Of a stretch of 64,000 nucleotides of DNA, positions 1 to 8,565 are shown piece after piece. How positions within the stretch are numbered: the stretch's first letter is position 1; each line of letters opens with the position of its first letter. A program made the position numbers and the translations under genes. This DNA comes from Flavobacterium sp. (GTDB lineage: Bacteria > Bacteroidota > Bacteroidia > Flavobacteriales > Flavobacteriaceae): the NCBI GenBank assembly GCA_023251135.1, contig JAHEZJ010000009.1, forward strand, positions 62,001 to 126,000, in the 5' to 3' direction. Below the pieces are notes generated by a model, which saw only the letters and a list, made by a program, of their open reading frames with translations, searched no databases and was not told the DNA's origin.

Positions 1-1920
1 TTTTTTATATCCTGAAACGGTTTCGGTTTCCATTCGGAATCCTGAATACAGGCGTGTTTCTGTCTTAGTTTTGTTTTGTTCAATCATTCCAAGGAAAGGG
101 GCAATACCCGTTCCGTTTGAAATAAGAGCAACCTGAGGTGCTTTTTTAGGAAAATGAAAAGCTTTATTGTTGATGATTCTGGCTTTGATTACATTTCCGG
201 GAACCAGTGCGTTCAGAAAACCTGATCCTAATCCGTGTGCATGTAATTTCACCACTAATTGGATGTTTCCGGAATGACTTCCGATCGAGTAGAGGCGTTC
301 CCTGCTGTCGTTGGCCGGATAAATAGCCAGTAAGTCTCCCGAAGTAAATTTAACTCTGCTATTGACGCGCAAGGTTATCAGGAAAGTTTGCTCGGTTTCA
401 GAAATAAGTGTTTTGTCTAAAACCATTAATTTTTGCAGGCCTTTTGGTACATGATTGTACAGAGAAGGTGTGGTCGACAATGGAATTCCCATTTTAGCAC
501 TCCACAACCTGATCCAGTTTACAAATTCAACTGCCGATTTATCATTAACGGTCTGTACTTCCAGAAAACGTTCCGTCCAATTTTGATTTTCGAGCTGTTT
601 GTCTATTTCAAAGGCAAAACCACAAAAATCAGGATAGGCTTTTGAACCAAATCCAACGATTGAATACGTGATTTTTTGCTGCTGCGGATGTTTCTTTACA
701 AGCGATATAAATTTACTTGCGTTAGAAGGTGCATCACCTAATCCGTGAGTAGAGGAGAAGATGATAAGATGTTCTGCCTTTGGAAAAACGGTATAACTGT
801 TCATTTCGGTAATAAACGCTTTTTTACCCTGATCGATCAATTGTTTGAGTACAGCATTGGCAAATCGCAAAGAGCTTCCGTTTTCTGAACCAACCAAGAG
901 TATAAATTCACTTTCGGCGGCTTTGTATTTGTTTTTAATTCGGCTGGACCTTCTTTTTAAGGTAATAGCAAAACCAGAATAGATAAAAAAGAGAATGTTG
1001 ATACTGGCAATCGCAAGTATAAAAGCCCAGATTCCATTAGCCCTTCCGGTATGCAGATCAAGACTTAAATCAGACAATTGAGCGGTCACGGGAGATAATT
1101 TTTTAGTTACAATTGCCCCTGTAACCTGATTGACTTCAATTTCACGGTCTTTTAAATCGATGATGTAATATTCTTCAGGATCGTCTGTAAAAGGAAATTC
1201 GATTTTGTTGACATCCGCTAAAAGCGTTTTTTTGAAAACGGAGGTTTCTTTTTCTTCTTTGGTAATATCAGCTTTGACCATTTTAACCTTTTCGGAATCT
1301 TTTTTATCCATGAAAAAATTAAATTTTTCGAGCGATAAATAAGTTCCGGTAAGCGCAATAATCAGAATTGGGATTAAGGCCAGTCTTCCTAAAACTACGT
1401 GGTAATATTGTGCGAAATATTCCTTGACTACTTTAGAGAAAAAGTTACGAATGCCTCTTTGTCGGTTTAGTACCAAAGCAAAGCCCGAGATTGCAATTAA
1501 AACGAGTAAAAAGGAAATGATACCAACAAAAAATCGTCCCGTTTCATGAAGAAACAAAGAACGATGGAATCCGGTAACCCATTGAATAAATTCGCTTTTT
1601 TTCAGGGGTGTTCCTAGTTGTTTACCGGTTTTAGGATCAATATAAGCATTAATGTCATTGCCGTCTTCATCAATAGCCTGCACGGTTACAAAGTGATTGT
1701 GATCAATACTAACGGTTGTGATTTCAGAATAATTCTTTTTGAGAACGGTTAAGGCTTCTTCCAGCGTTATAGCATCAAAATTTTCGGCACGGTATGGAAG
1801 TGTTTTTTCCTGCATTGCATCAACAGCCAGAACAATACCTGTTGCCGAAGCGAGGATCAAAAATAAAGAAGAGAATAAAGCAAGAGCCAGGTGTGCGTAA
1901 CGCCAAAAAGAAAGAGTCAT
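1..1920 (-). CDS. PepSY domain / flavodoxin-ferredoxin reductase fusion protein (C-terminus cut by window edge)
   Basis: The ORF starts at the ATG complementary to 1918-1920 and runs off the left edge, giving about 640 residues. Residues 1-310 form a PepSY-type membrane module with four hydrophobic segments (near 8-30, 140-160, 185-205 and 295-315) and two extracytoplasmic PepSY regions. A flavodoxin (FMN) domain follows at about 320-460, then a ferredoxin-reductase FAD domain with RLYSIGSHSG, and the start of an NADPH domain with SNGTGIAPF near the edge. The family, often labelled sulfite reductase flavoprotein alpha, passes NADPH electrons across the inner membrane. A role in ferric or periplasmic reduction is inferred from the PepSY part and the neighbours. 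It probably shares a transcript with the DUF2271 and ankyrin genes upstream. The missing part should be the rest of the nucleotide-binding domain, about 100 residues. Confidence 0.9.
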   Translation of the reverse strand, partial: MTLSFWRYAHLALALFSSLFLILASATGIVLAVDAMQEKTLPYRAENFDAITLEEALTVLKKNYSEITTVSIDHNHFVTVQAIDEDGNDINAYIDPKTGKQLGTPLKKSEFIQWVTGFHRSLFLHETGRFFVGIISFLLVLIAISGFALVLNRQRGIRNFFSKVVKEYFAQYYHVVLGRLALIPILIIALTGTYLSLEKFNFFMDKKDSEKVKMVKADITKEEKETSVFKKTLLADVNKIEFPFTDDPEEYYIIDLKDREIEVNQVTGAIVTKKLSPVTAQLSDLSLDLHTGRANGIWAFILAIASINILFFIYSGFAITLKRRSSRIKNKYKAAESEFILLVGSENGSSLRFANAVLKQLIDQGKKAFITEMNSYTVFPKAEHLIIFSSTHGLGDAPSNASKFISLVKKHPQQQKITYSIVGFGSKAYPDFCGFAFEIDKQLENQNWTERFLEVQTVNDKSAVEFVNWIRLWSAKMGIPLSTTPSLYNHVPKGLQKLMVLDKTLISETEQTFLITLRVNSRVKFTSGDLLAIYPANDSRERLYSIGSHSGNIQLVVKLHAHGLGSGFLNALVPGNVIKARIINNKAFHFPKKAPQVALISNGTGIAPFLGMIEQNKTKTETRLYSGFRMETETVSGYKK

Positions 1921-2099
1921 GGAGGTGTAATCTATAGTGTAATCAAATGTAAGCGTTTTTTTTACCACAGATTAAAAGGAATTTTAATTTGTTTAGACCT
2001 TTTGAATCTGTGGTCATCTTTTTTTCAAAGAATTTAATTAGAGTTAGTTCGTGCGATTGCTTCGCCTATTTGCTTTCGCCCGATTTGTGACTGCTACAA

Positions 2100-2579
2100 T
2101 TAAATTTTGTTTAATCTCACATATCTGATATAACCTTTTCCTTCAGTTTTGTCAGCCAATCCTTCAGTAGTAAGCGGAATTTCTAAATCGCTTACATAGT
2201 ACTTCTGATCTTCTACCGCCGATTCAAATCTTAGTTTATATCCTTTGTTTATTTTAGAATCTTCAATTTCAATCGTGGTAACGCTGCGGTCTCCACCAGT
2301 AACAGAAGCTCCGGTTTTGGCACTGATATCAGCAGGTTTTGCAGTTTGAAACTTATTCCATTCTTTCAATGATTTGTACCATTTTTTATCGTCACCCATT
2401 ACATAAAGGGTTTTCTCGTATTCTCCTTTTGGATTGATAAGCGAAACAACGATGTAAGCGCCTTCTCCCATATAATTGGCCATTTGAAGCATACATTTGT
2501 ATTTGCTTTGTGCTGTAGATTGGAAGGAGATTAAGCAGATTAACGCAGCTGTAAGCGCTATTTTAAATATTGATTTCAT
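2100..2579 (-). CDS. DUF2271 domain periplasmic protein
   Basis: A 159-residue protein with a signal peptide (MKSIFKIALTAALICLISFQSTAQ, cleavage expected after TAQ near residue 24). The rest resembles DUF2271: a beta-rich domain with YIVVSLINPKGEYEKTLYVM, a W-Y-K-S-L-K-E-W segment and a C-terminal KGYIRYVRLN strand. The molecular function of DUF2271 is unknown. In Bacteroidetes and Proteobacteria it recurs beside PepSY-domain reductases, as here, where the reductase begins 180 bp downstream on the same strand. This suggests a periplasmic partner in a redox or iron-linked process. The start is the first ATG and directly opens the signal peptide. The family call rests on pattern recognition, not a search. 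Confidence 0.8.
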   Translation of the reverse strand: MKSIFKIALTAALICLISFQSTAQSKYKCMLQMANYMGEGAYIVVSLINPKGEYEKTLYVMGDDKKWYKSLKEWNKFQTAKPADISAKTGASVTGGDRSVTTIEIEDSKINKGYKLRFESAVEDQKYYVSDLEIPLTTEGLADKTEGKGYIRYVRLNKI

Positions 2580-2659
2580 AATGAATTATTACTTTTTTGA
2601 GATCCTTAGATTTTTTGGAATTTGGAATTTGAAATTTTGGAATTTTGTTTTTCTATCGA

Positions 2660-4153
2660 TTATTTTAAAAAATCAACTGAGATGTTGTTTTTAGTTAACG
2701 ACTCATTTTCTTTTGCTAAAGCATAAGCAGTTTCGTCAAATTCAGTGTTGATGTCTTTTTTGGCACCAATTGAAAGAAGGTATTTTAAGATTGAATCGTC
2801 TTTTGCAACCATTGCTGCTTTGTGTAAAGCTGTTAAACCGTCTTTATTTTTAGCATTAACATCAATGTTTAAAGAAGCTAATTTTTTCACTAAAGTCAGG
2901 TCATTTTTTGCAATAGCTGAATGATACAACGTACTTCCGTCTTTTTGAGCAGCAGCTAAATTCAGTCCTTTTTCCTGAAGTAATTTTACTTTTGTTTCAA
3001 ATGGGTCCTGAGCAGCATTGGCTTCACGGCCTGCCGGACGGTAAGATTGTACTAAGTAAACACCCAGATTGTTTCCGTCTTTATCTTTTACATTTACATC
3101 GGCACCTTTGTTTAATAAGGTTGCAACTGCTTCAGGAGCTCCTGATTTTACTGCAAATGTCAATGCCGACTCGCCTTTTGTATTTTGTAAGTTGATGTTT
3201 TTTGATACCGGTAATAATTTGTCTAAGGCAACAGTTTCTCTTGCTCCGGCAGCTATCATTAACGGAGTATTTCCGTCTTTGTCGATTTTGTTGGCATCAA
3301 CACCTTTCGCTAAGAAATAAGCGATTATTTCACCCTGATTTGGTTTGTTTGCCAATAAATGAAGTACATTTTCTCCAAACTTACCGGTAGCAGTAGCTTT
3401 TAACTTTACTTCTTCTACTAAATATTTATACGTTTCAAGAGTATTGGTTTCTCTGCGTGATCCCTGTGCTGCGATTAGAAGCGCATTATCAGTAGGTTTT
3501 ACTTTTCGGTCTAAAAGTTTTTTCAAAAGCGCAATGTTTCCTGTTCTTGCGGCATAGTCAAAAGCAGTACTTCCATTAGCGTCAACATCTTTTAGAGACA
3601 ATCCTTTAGCTACTAAATAATCGGTTAAAACAAGATCTTTGTCAGCTGCAACAGCCATTAGCAACAGGTTGGAACCGTCAGCATATTTTTTCTTTGGATC
3701 AATTCCGGCTTTGAAAAAAGCATCGTATAAAGCAGTATTGGTCTGACCGTTTGAAGCAGCAAAAGCAATTGGAGTAGTAGCGTGGCTATCTTCAAGGTTA
3801 ATATCTGAGCCTTTAGCAATAAGATAGTTCACCAATTCAATATTTCCTCTGTAAGCAGCCCAGTGCAGGTAAATACGGTTGTCGTGAGTCAATTTAGTTA
3901 CTGTATTACCAGGTTGGTCCAATAAGAATTTTATACTGGCTATAGGGGCATCGTTGTTGATTGCAATAACCGTAGCGTCAAAAGCATTGGCATTGGGTGC
4001 TACGGGACTGTTCCCTTTTGCAATTTCAGCTTTAACCGCATTTACATCCGGTGCTGTTTTCCAAAAAGATTGCTCTAATAATATGTTTTTTTGCTGAGCA
4101 CTAACAAACAAGGAAGCGACCAATGCGAAAGAGATAAAGAAATTCTTTTTCAT
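2660..4153 (-). CDS. Secreted ankyrin-repeat protein
   Basis: The start was placed at 4153, 24 codons inside the longest ORF, because MKKNFFISFALVASLFVSAQQ is a clean signal peptide and the upstream extension is not. The mature protein (about 475 residues) is built of ankyrin repeats of about 33 residues with typical cores such as DGNTPLMIAAG, NGSTAFDYAARTG and DGLTALHKAAM, roughly ten in a row. Ankyrin repeats bind proteins, and no catalytic domain is visible. It is first in a minus-strand unit with the DUF2271 and PepSY-reductase genes. A candidate iron box lies 75 bp upstream (4228-4240). A periplasmic scaffold in an iron or redox system is an inference from context. Confidence 0.85.
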   Translation of the reverse strand: MKKNFFISFALVASLFVSAQQKNILLEQSFWKTAPDVNAVKAEIAKGNSPVAPNANAFDATVIAINNDAPIASIKFLLDQPGNTVTKLTHDNRIYLHWAAYRGNIELVNYLIAKGSDINLEDSHATTPIAFAASNGQTNTALYDAFFKAGIDPKKKYADGSNLLLMAVAADKDLVLTDYLVAKGLSLKDVDANGSTAFDYAARTGNIALLKKLLDRKVKPTDNALLIAAQGSRRETNTLETYKYLVEEVKLKATATGKFGENVLHLLANKPNQGEIIAYFLAKGVDANKIDKDGNTPLMIAAGARETVALDKLLPVSKNINLQNTKGESALTFAVKSGAPEAVATLLNKGADVNVKDKDGNNLGVYLVQSYRPAGREANAAQDPFETKVKLLQEKGLNLAAAQKDGSTLYHSAIAKNDLTLVKKLASLNIDVNAKNKDGLTALHKAAMVAKDDSILKYLLSIGAKKDINTEFDETAYALAKENESLTKNNISVDFLK

Positions 4154-4227
4154 ATTTAAAGATTTACTATTTTTTCTAAAATAAGTTAGTTTTGGTATAC
4201 TACTGAAACAGCTTGCGAAGAACAATC

Positions 4228-4240
4228 TATTTAGAATAGT
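4228..4240. promoter_or_regulatory. Candidate Fur-like operator upstream of the ankyrin/DUF2271/reductase unit
   Basis: ATTTAGAATAGTT shares its first nine bases with ATTTAGAATTAAT (51485-51497, minus strand) and eight of nine with ATTTAGACTAAAT (50365-50377). All three lie upstream of genes with probable iron roles. The local dyad is CTATT-TAG-AATAG (4226-4238). That Fur binds here is inference. Confidence 0.35.
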
Positions 4241-4354
4241 TAAAAATAACGCAAATGTAAAAATTAATATTAGTAAAGCAATGTATTTGCTGAAGAAACT
4301 CCAATTTTAATCTTTTTTTAAGGATTAAGAACCGGATTTTTCACAAAAAGAAAA

Positions 4355-4412
4355 CCACAGCTTAAAAGATTTTGAGAATTATAAAAATCCATCAAATCCT
4401 TTTAAGCTGTGG
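4355..4412 (-). terminator. Long perfect inverted repeat (secondary terminator)
   Basis: CCACAGCTTAAAAG (4355-4368) and CTTTTAAGCTGTGG (4399-4412) are perfect 14-bp arms. Read on the minus strand, the second arm is followed by a T-rich stretch. It lies just beyond the primary terminator of the MFS gene and would block read-through into the ankyrin promoter. Confidence 0.6.
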
Positions 4413-4413
4413 C

Positions 4414-4444
4414 AAAAAAAGAACCGCAAGCTGTGCCCGTTCTT
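4414..4444 (-). terminator. Rho-independent terminator of the MFS gene
   Basis: On the minus strand AAGAAC (4439-4444) pairs with GTTCTT (4419-4424) and is followed by seven Ts (complement of 4414-4420). It begins 21 bp after the MFS stop codon. Confidence 0.55.
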
Positions 4445-4464
4445 AATGACTTATGGCAAATAAA

Positions 4465-5700
4465 CTACTGTTTTCCTTTTTTTCCTTCGATGTTAGGCAG
4501 TAAACTGGTCAAAACTCCTATCAGGGGTAAAAAAGCGCAAATTTTAAACACATATTCGATGCTTGTAGTATCGGCTAATTTTCCCAGTACAGCCGAACCT
4601 AATCCCCCCATACCAAAGGCCAGTCCAAAGAAAAGTCCGGCAATTAAGCCTACTTTACCCGGAACAAGTTCTGTCGCGTAAACCAGAATGGCTGAGAATG
4701 CGGATGAGATAATTAAACCAATAATCACCGATAAAATTCCAGTCCAGAAAAGCGAAACATAAGGCAATAATAGCGTAAAAGGTGCAACTCCTAAAATAGA
4801 AATCCAGATAATATATTTTCGTCCAAAGCGATCCCCTAATGCTCCGCCAAACAGCGTTCCTGCGGCTACTGCACCAAGAAAAGCAAAAAGATAAATTTGT
4901 GATTCCTGAACAGACAAGTGAAATTTATCAATCAGGTAAAAGGTATAATAACTGGTCATGCTGGCCATATAAAAATACTTGGAAAAGATCAGAACCAGTA
5001 AAATCCCTAAAGAAAATATAACTTTTTGTCTGGAAAGCGAATGAGGTTTTTCTTCTGTAACAGCTGATTTGTTTAAAGCTTTAAGATTCAAATGTTCCTG
5101 ATACCATTTGGCAATACCGGAAAGGATTACAATACCCACAATCGCAGCTAAGCAAAACCAGATAATGTTAAACTGCCCGTAAGGAACTACTATTATAGCG
5201 GCCAATAAAGGTCCGATGGCACTTCCGGCATTTCCTCCCAATTGAAAAATCGATTGGGCAAGACCTTTTTTTCCACCCGAAGCTAAATGGGCAACGCGTG
5301 AAGATTCAGGATGAAATATAGAGGAGCCGATACCTATTAAGCTCACGGCAAGTAAAATATTAACAAAACTCGAAGCTACAGCTACTGCTGCCAGACCCAC
5401 AAGAGTGAAACCCATACCAATTGCTAAGGAATAGGGGCGTGGTTTTTTGTCGGTATAAAAACCAATAAAAGGCTGCAGGATAGAGGCGGTAAGCTGGTAG
5501 GTCAGCGTGATAAGACCCACCTCGGTAAAGGTTAGACTGAATTTGGTTTTTAAAATAGGATATACCGCAGGGATAACAGCCTGAAGCATATCGTTGATAA
5601 AATGCGTAAAACTGATGGTGAATAAAATCGAGAAAACGGTTTGCTGGGCCAATTGCTTCGATCCGGCCAGTGTATTGGTAAAAGTAGTTTCTGTTTTCAT
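4465..5700 (-). CDS. MFS transporter of the fosmidomycin-resistance (Fsr) family
   Basis: A 411-residue protein with about 12 hydrophobic segments. The N-terminal part FTISFTHFINDMLQAVIPAVYP matches the characteristic opening of Fsr-type transporters, where an H-x-x-N-D motif in helix 1 is typical. A loop motif GDRFGRK is present in the second half. Fsr family members export fosmidomycin and related small molecules by proton antiport. The true substrate here is unknown. The gene follows a FadR-family regulator, and a 13-bp palindrome identical to the one before the regulator lies 18 bp upstream of the start, so control by that regulator is likely. Two hairpins downstream end the transcript. 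Confidence 0.85.
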   Translation of the reverse strand: MKTETTFTNTLAGSKQLAQQTVFSILFTISFTHFINDMLQAVIPAVYPILKTKFSLTFTEVGLITLTYQLTASILQPFIGFYTDKKPRPYSLAIGMGFTLVGLAAVAVASSFVNILLAVSLIGIGSSIFHPESSRVAHLASGGKKGLAQSIFQLGGNAGSAIGPLLAAIIVVPYGQFNIIWFCLAAIVGIVILSGIAKWYQEHLNLKALNKSAVTEEKPHSLSRQKVIFSLGILLVLIFSKYFYMASMTSYYTFYLIDKFHLSVQESQIYLFAFLGAVAAGTLFGGALGDRFGRKYIIWISILGVAPFTLLLPYVSLFWTGILSVIIGLIISSAFSAILVYATELVPGKVGLIAGLFFGLAFGMGGLGSAVLGKLADTTSIEYVFKICAFLPLIGVLTSLLPNIEGKKGKQ

Positions 5701-5717
5701 AAGGAATAATAGATCAG

Positions 5718-5730
5718 ATCATCTGATGAT
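5718..5730. promoter_or_regulatory. Operator palindrome, copy 1 (before MFS gene)
   Basis: ATCATCTGATGAT is a perfect 6-1-6 inverted repeat ending 18 bp upstream of the MFS start codon. It is identical to 6421-6433 in front of the FadR-family gene. GntR/FadR-family proteins bind short palindromes of this size. Regulator assignment is inferred from position. Confidence 0.7.
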
Positions 5731-5743
5731 TTTGGGTAAAAAA

Positions 5744-6409
5744 TTAGTAATTGATATGTCCGATAATTTTTGCAACAGTGTTCCAGGCTTTTTTAGGATC
5801 CTGTGCAATAATATTTTCTAAAAGTTGATGGTGTACAGCTGACGTTTCCTCGAATATTTTGGTGTCGGTATAAAGGTGTAAAAAACCTTTTTTAAGATGT
5901 ACAGATGCTGATTTGTACAAGTCGGCAAGAATTTCATTTTTTGAAGCTTTGGCGATGGCAATATGAAATTGGATGTCGGCTTCAACACATTCTTCTAAAT
6001 TACCTTGTTTAGCGGCAATCAATCTGTTGTGTAAATGTTCCTGCATGGCTGCGATATCGTCATTGGTTCTGTTAATGGCCGCTTTTTCAGCAATTTTCAT
6101 TTCCAGTATTTGTCTGACTTCATCAAGATCCTGAACATTGGCACGCATGATACGCTGATCCATTGGTTCACGATTGCTCGTAAGTTGTTCTACAAAAGTA
6201 CCCACACCTTGCTGAATGCGCAAAAAGCCCGAGTTGGCAAGGATTTTCATGGCTTCTCTTATGGACGAACGACCAACACCAAAACTTTTCATCAACTCAG
6301 CCTCAATGGGTAATTTTTCATTAATTTTATAATGACCCATGGTAATTTGCTCCTGAATTTTTGAAGCAACTTCTTCTGCAAGCGATTTTTTTTGGATAAG
6401 AGTTTTCAT
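5744..6409 (-). CDS. FadR/GntR-family transcriptional regulator (FCD domain)
   Basis: A 221-residue protein. Residues 8-75 are a winged-helix GntR DNA-binding domain (EQITMGHYKINEKLPIEAEL and GVGRSSIREAMKILANSGFL are typical). Residues 90-215 form the all-helical FCD ligand domain with conserved acidic and histidine positions (EADIQFHIAIAKAS, SAVHHQLLENI) that bind a metal and small carboxylates in relatives. The ligand is unknown. The gene lies 43 bp upstream of the MFS exporter. The same palindrome occurs 12 bp before its own start and 18 bp before the exporter, so it probably represses itself and the transporter. Confidence 0.9.
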   Translation of the reverse strand: MKTLIQKKSLAEEVASKIQEQITMGHYKINEKLPIEAELMKSFGVGRSSIREAMKILANSGFLRIQQGVGTFVEQLTSNREPMDQRIMRANVQDLDEVRQILEMKIAEKAAINRTNDDIAAMQEHLHNRLIAAKQGNLEECVEADIQFHIAIAKASKNEILADLYKSASVHLKKGFLHLYTDTKIFEETSAVHHQLLENIIAQDPKKAWNTVAKIIGHINY

Positions 6410-6420
6410 GTATGTATCAC

Positions 6421-6433
6421 ATCATCTGATGAT
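6421..6433. promoter_or_regulatory. Operator palindrome, copy 2 (before FadR-family gene)
   Basis: ATCATCTGATGAT, identical to 5718-5730, ends 12 bp upstream of the regulator start codon. This position would allow autoregulation by occlusion of the promoter or ribosome site. Confidence 0.7.
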
Positions 6434-6516
6434 TGCAAAAATAAAAGAATAATTGTAGAATCGACCATTATTAACCCTTTTTTAAGATTTAATTGTTGCG
6501 CCGATGCCGGTAAAAC

Positions 6517-6547
6517 AAAGCAATTTCAGGGGGTGAAGCATTGCTTT
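6517..6547. other. Stem-loop in intergenic region
   Basis: AAAGCAAT (6517-6524) pairs with ATTGCTTT (6540-6547). An inner TTCA/TGAA stem encloses a GGGGG loop. There is no T-run, so it is not a standard terminator. It lies between the FadR gene and the dehydrogenase. Function unknown. Confidence 0.3.
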
Positions 6548-6647
6548 TCAGTTTATTATGTTGAGATGTAGTTCGATTTTAATTGGAAAGCTTTAACAAT
6601 ATAATTGTATAACTTTTCGGGTGAATTATATAAAGTTTCTTGATTTG

Positions 6648-6670
6648 AATTGTAGATATTTGATACAATT
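6648..6670. promoter_or_regulatory. Inverted repeat upstream of aldose dehydrogenase
   Basis: AATTGTA (6648-6654) and TACAATT (6664-6670) are perfect 7-bp arms separated by 9 bp, ending 35 bp before the dehydrogenase start. This could be an operator. No regulator can be assigned. Confidence 0.3.
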
Positions 6671-6705
6671 ACCCCCAAACCTTTTTTTAACTAAATCTAT
6701 TTCTT

Positions 6706-7932
6706 ATGAAAAATACAAAATCTATTGCGGTTCTTTCGGGACTTTTGTTCACTTTTCTGAGCTGTTCAAATGACAAAGAAGTTGTAACCGATCCGGGCAC
6801 TATTACAAATCCTGTCGAGGGTAACCCTGCCAATACGACTTACAAACCTGCTTTTGCGGGACAAACCCGTACGAATGGTGTTCAAACGAACACGCCCTAT
6901 GAGGCAAAGGTAATTACGAGTGCACTTACAAGTCCGTGGGGCGTTAAAAGTCTTCCGGACGGTCGTTTGCTGATTACGCAAAAAACAGGTACCATGCGCA
7001 TTGTTACCACTGGAGGAGTAGTGAGTGATCCGATTACGGGGATTCCTGCGGTTAATGCCAGTGGGCAGGGAGGTTTGTTGGGATTGTGTTTAGATCCTGA
7101 ATTTGCAACCAATCGAATGATTTACTGGGTTTTCTCGGAAGCAACAGGAGGAGGAAACAACACAGCGGTGGCCAAAGGAAAATTATCTGCCAATGAAAAA
7201 ACAATCGAAGGGGTGACAGTCATTTATAGAGCAAAACCAGCCAATGCAAGCACTCTTCATTACGGTGGGCGTATTTTATTTGATAAAACAGGTAATTTGG
7301 TGGTTAGCACCGGAGAACGTTCAGTTTTAGAGACAAGACCTTTGGCGCAATCTCTTACCTCAGGCCTCGGTAAGGTGGTGAGAATTACAAAAGAAGGGCA
7401 GGCAGCATCGGGAAATCCTGTATTTACTCAGGCCGGAGCATTAGCTGAATTGTATTCCTACGGACACAGAAATCCACAGGGACTGGCACTACACCCGGTT
7501 AGTGGAGAAATCTGGCTGTCGGAACATGGCCCACGTGGAGGTGACGAAATCAACCGTTTAAAGGCTGGAGCAAATTATGGATGGCCTACTATTACATACG
7601 GAATTGAATATGGAGGAGATAAAATTGGAGCCGGAATCCAGCAGCAGGACGGCATGGAACAGCCGGTTTATTATTGGGATCCGGTAGTTTCACCAAGTGG
7701 TATGACATTTTACACGGGTAATCGGGTTCCGGAGTGGCAGAATAATCTTTTTATTGGGGCTTTAAGCGGTATGCATATTGTTCGTCTTGCTATTGATAAT
7801 AATAAAGTGGTGGGTGAAGAAAGACTATTGGTGTCAGAAAATCAACGATTCAGAGACATTACCCAAGGAAATGATGGTGCTTTGTATGCGGTTACGGATG
7901 CCGGTAAGTTGTATAAAATTGATAAAAAATAA
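6706..7932 (+). CDS. PQQ-dependent aldose/sorbosone dehydrogenase family lipoprotein
   Basis: A 408-residue protein with a lipoprotein signal (LLFTFLSC, lipid cysteine near residue 20). From about residue 65 on it is a GSDH-type six-bladed beta-propeller. Family landmarks include SPWGVKSLPDGRLLITQKTG, GQGGLLGLCLDPEF, YGHRNPQGLALHP and WLSEHGPRGGDEIN, the last near the PQQ/calcium site. Soluble relatives (E. coli YliI/Asd and Acinetobacter soluble glucose dehydrogenase) oxidise aldoses with PQQ in the periplasm. Whether this organism makes PQQ cannot be seen here. The gene stands alone and ends at a strong terminator. Confidence 0.9.
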   Translation: MKNTKSIAVLSGLLFTFLSCSNDKEVVTDPGTITNPVEGNPANTTYKPAFAGQTRTNGVQTNTPYEAKVITSALTSPWGVKSLPDGRLLITQKTGTMRIVTTGGVVSDPITGIPAVNASGQGGLLGLCLDPEFATNRMIYWVFSEATGGGNNTAVAKGKLSANEKTIEGVTVIYRAKPANASTLHYGGRILFDKTGNLVVSTGERSVLETRPLAQSLTSGLGKVVRITKEGQAASGNPVFTQAGALAELYSYGHRNPQGLALHPVSGEIWLSEHGPRGGDEINRLKAGANYGWPTITYGIEYGGDKIGAGIQQQDGMEQPVYYWDPVVSPSGMTFYTGNRVPEWQNNLFIGALSGMHIVRLAIDNNKVVGEERLLVSENQRFRDITQGNDGALYAVTDAGKLYKIDKK

Positions 7933-8007
7933 ACTTTAGTTGGAATTGGAATAAAGAAGTGGTGTTTTGTAACATGATTTCTTAATTCTGATTCATAAAA
8001 TAGAATT

Positions 8008-8056
8008 AGCACACAGAAACAGAGGTACAGTATCGATGTTTCTATGTGCTTTTTTT
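8008..8056 (+). terminator. Rho-independent terminator after aldose dehydrogenase
   Basis: The stem AGCACACAGAAAC (8008-8020) / GTTTCTATGTGCT (8038-8050) has one mismatch and is followed by a run of seven Ts. It lies between the dehydrogenase and the convergent HxlR gene. Confidence 0.8.
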
Positions 8057-8092
8057 ATTCCTTTGAAACAAACTACCAATACGGCGTTGGTT

Positions 8093-8473
8093 TTATTTAC
8101 TTATGGTTTCAATTATTTTTTCACGGTGATTTAAACCCCATTGCACCAGAGTTTCAGTAACTGGCAGCACAGATTTTCCATATTCTGTAACAGCGTATAC
8201 GACCATCGCGGGCTTGGTTTGCTGTTCAGTTCTGGAAATAAGCAAATTAGTTTCGAGCTCTTTTAGCTCTTTGCTTAACATTTTGGCCGAGATACCTTCA
8301 ATTTCGCGCTGCATTTTTTTAAAATGAATAATCTGATGGGTACGGTTGGTTAAAAAACGTAAAATCATCAGTTTCCATTTTCCGCCCAGTACATCGAGAC
8401 TATCGCGCATTGCCATTAGTTCTTCTGAGCAATTGGCTTCGCGAAGCGTTCCGTTATCCTTAATTTTTGCCAT
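8093..8473 (-). CDS. HxlR-family winged-helix transcriptional regulator
   Basis: A 126-residue protein spanning a full HxlR domain. The N-terminal cysteine (ANCSEEL) and DSLDVLGGKWKLMILRFL match the start of the family helix-turn-helix region. ISAKMLSKELKELETNLLISR is the recognition helix and start of the wing, and YAVTEYGKSVLPV is the family-typical C-terminal part. HxlR proteins respond to aldehydes, quinones or redox state, often through cysteine. The gene is divergent from an MDR-family reductase and cupin. A large concentric dyad (8473-8516) lies between them, so control of both directions is likely. Confidence 0.9.
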   Translation of the reverse strand: MAKIKDNGTLREANCSEELMAMRDSLDVLGGKWKLMILRFLTNRTHQIIHFKKMQREIEGISAKMLSKELKELETNLLISRTEQQTKPAMVVYAVTEYGKSVLPVTETLVQWGLNHREKIIETISK

Positions 8474-8516
8474 ACTAGTTTCTCTTAAGTAACCGGTTAC
8501 CCGGAGTTAACTAGTA
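8473..8516. promoter_or_regulatory. Concentric dyad operator between HxlR gene and MDR reductase
   Basis: TACTAGTT (8473-8480) and AACTAGTA (8509-8516) are perfect inverted arms. They share their centre exactly with an inner 12-bp perfect palindrome, GTAACCGGTTAC (8489-8500). The outer arm touches the HxlR start codon. Likely site for the HxlR protein (inference from position and symmetry). Confidence 0.55.
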
Positions 8517-8565
8517 GCAAAAATAAGTCATTTGTATACTAATTTCGTAGGATAAATGTATAAAA

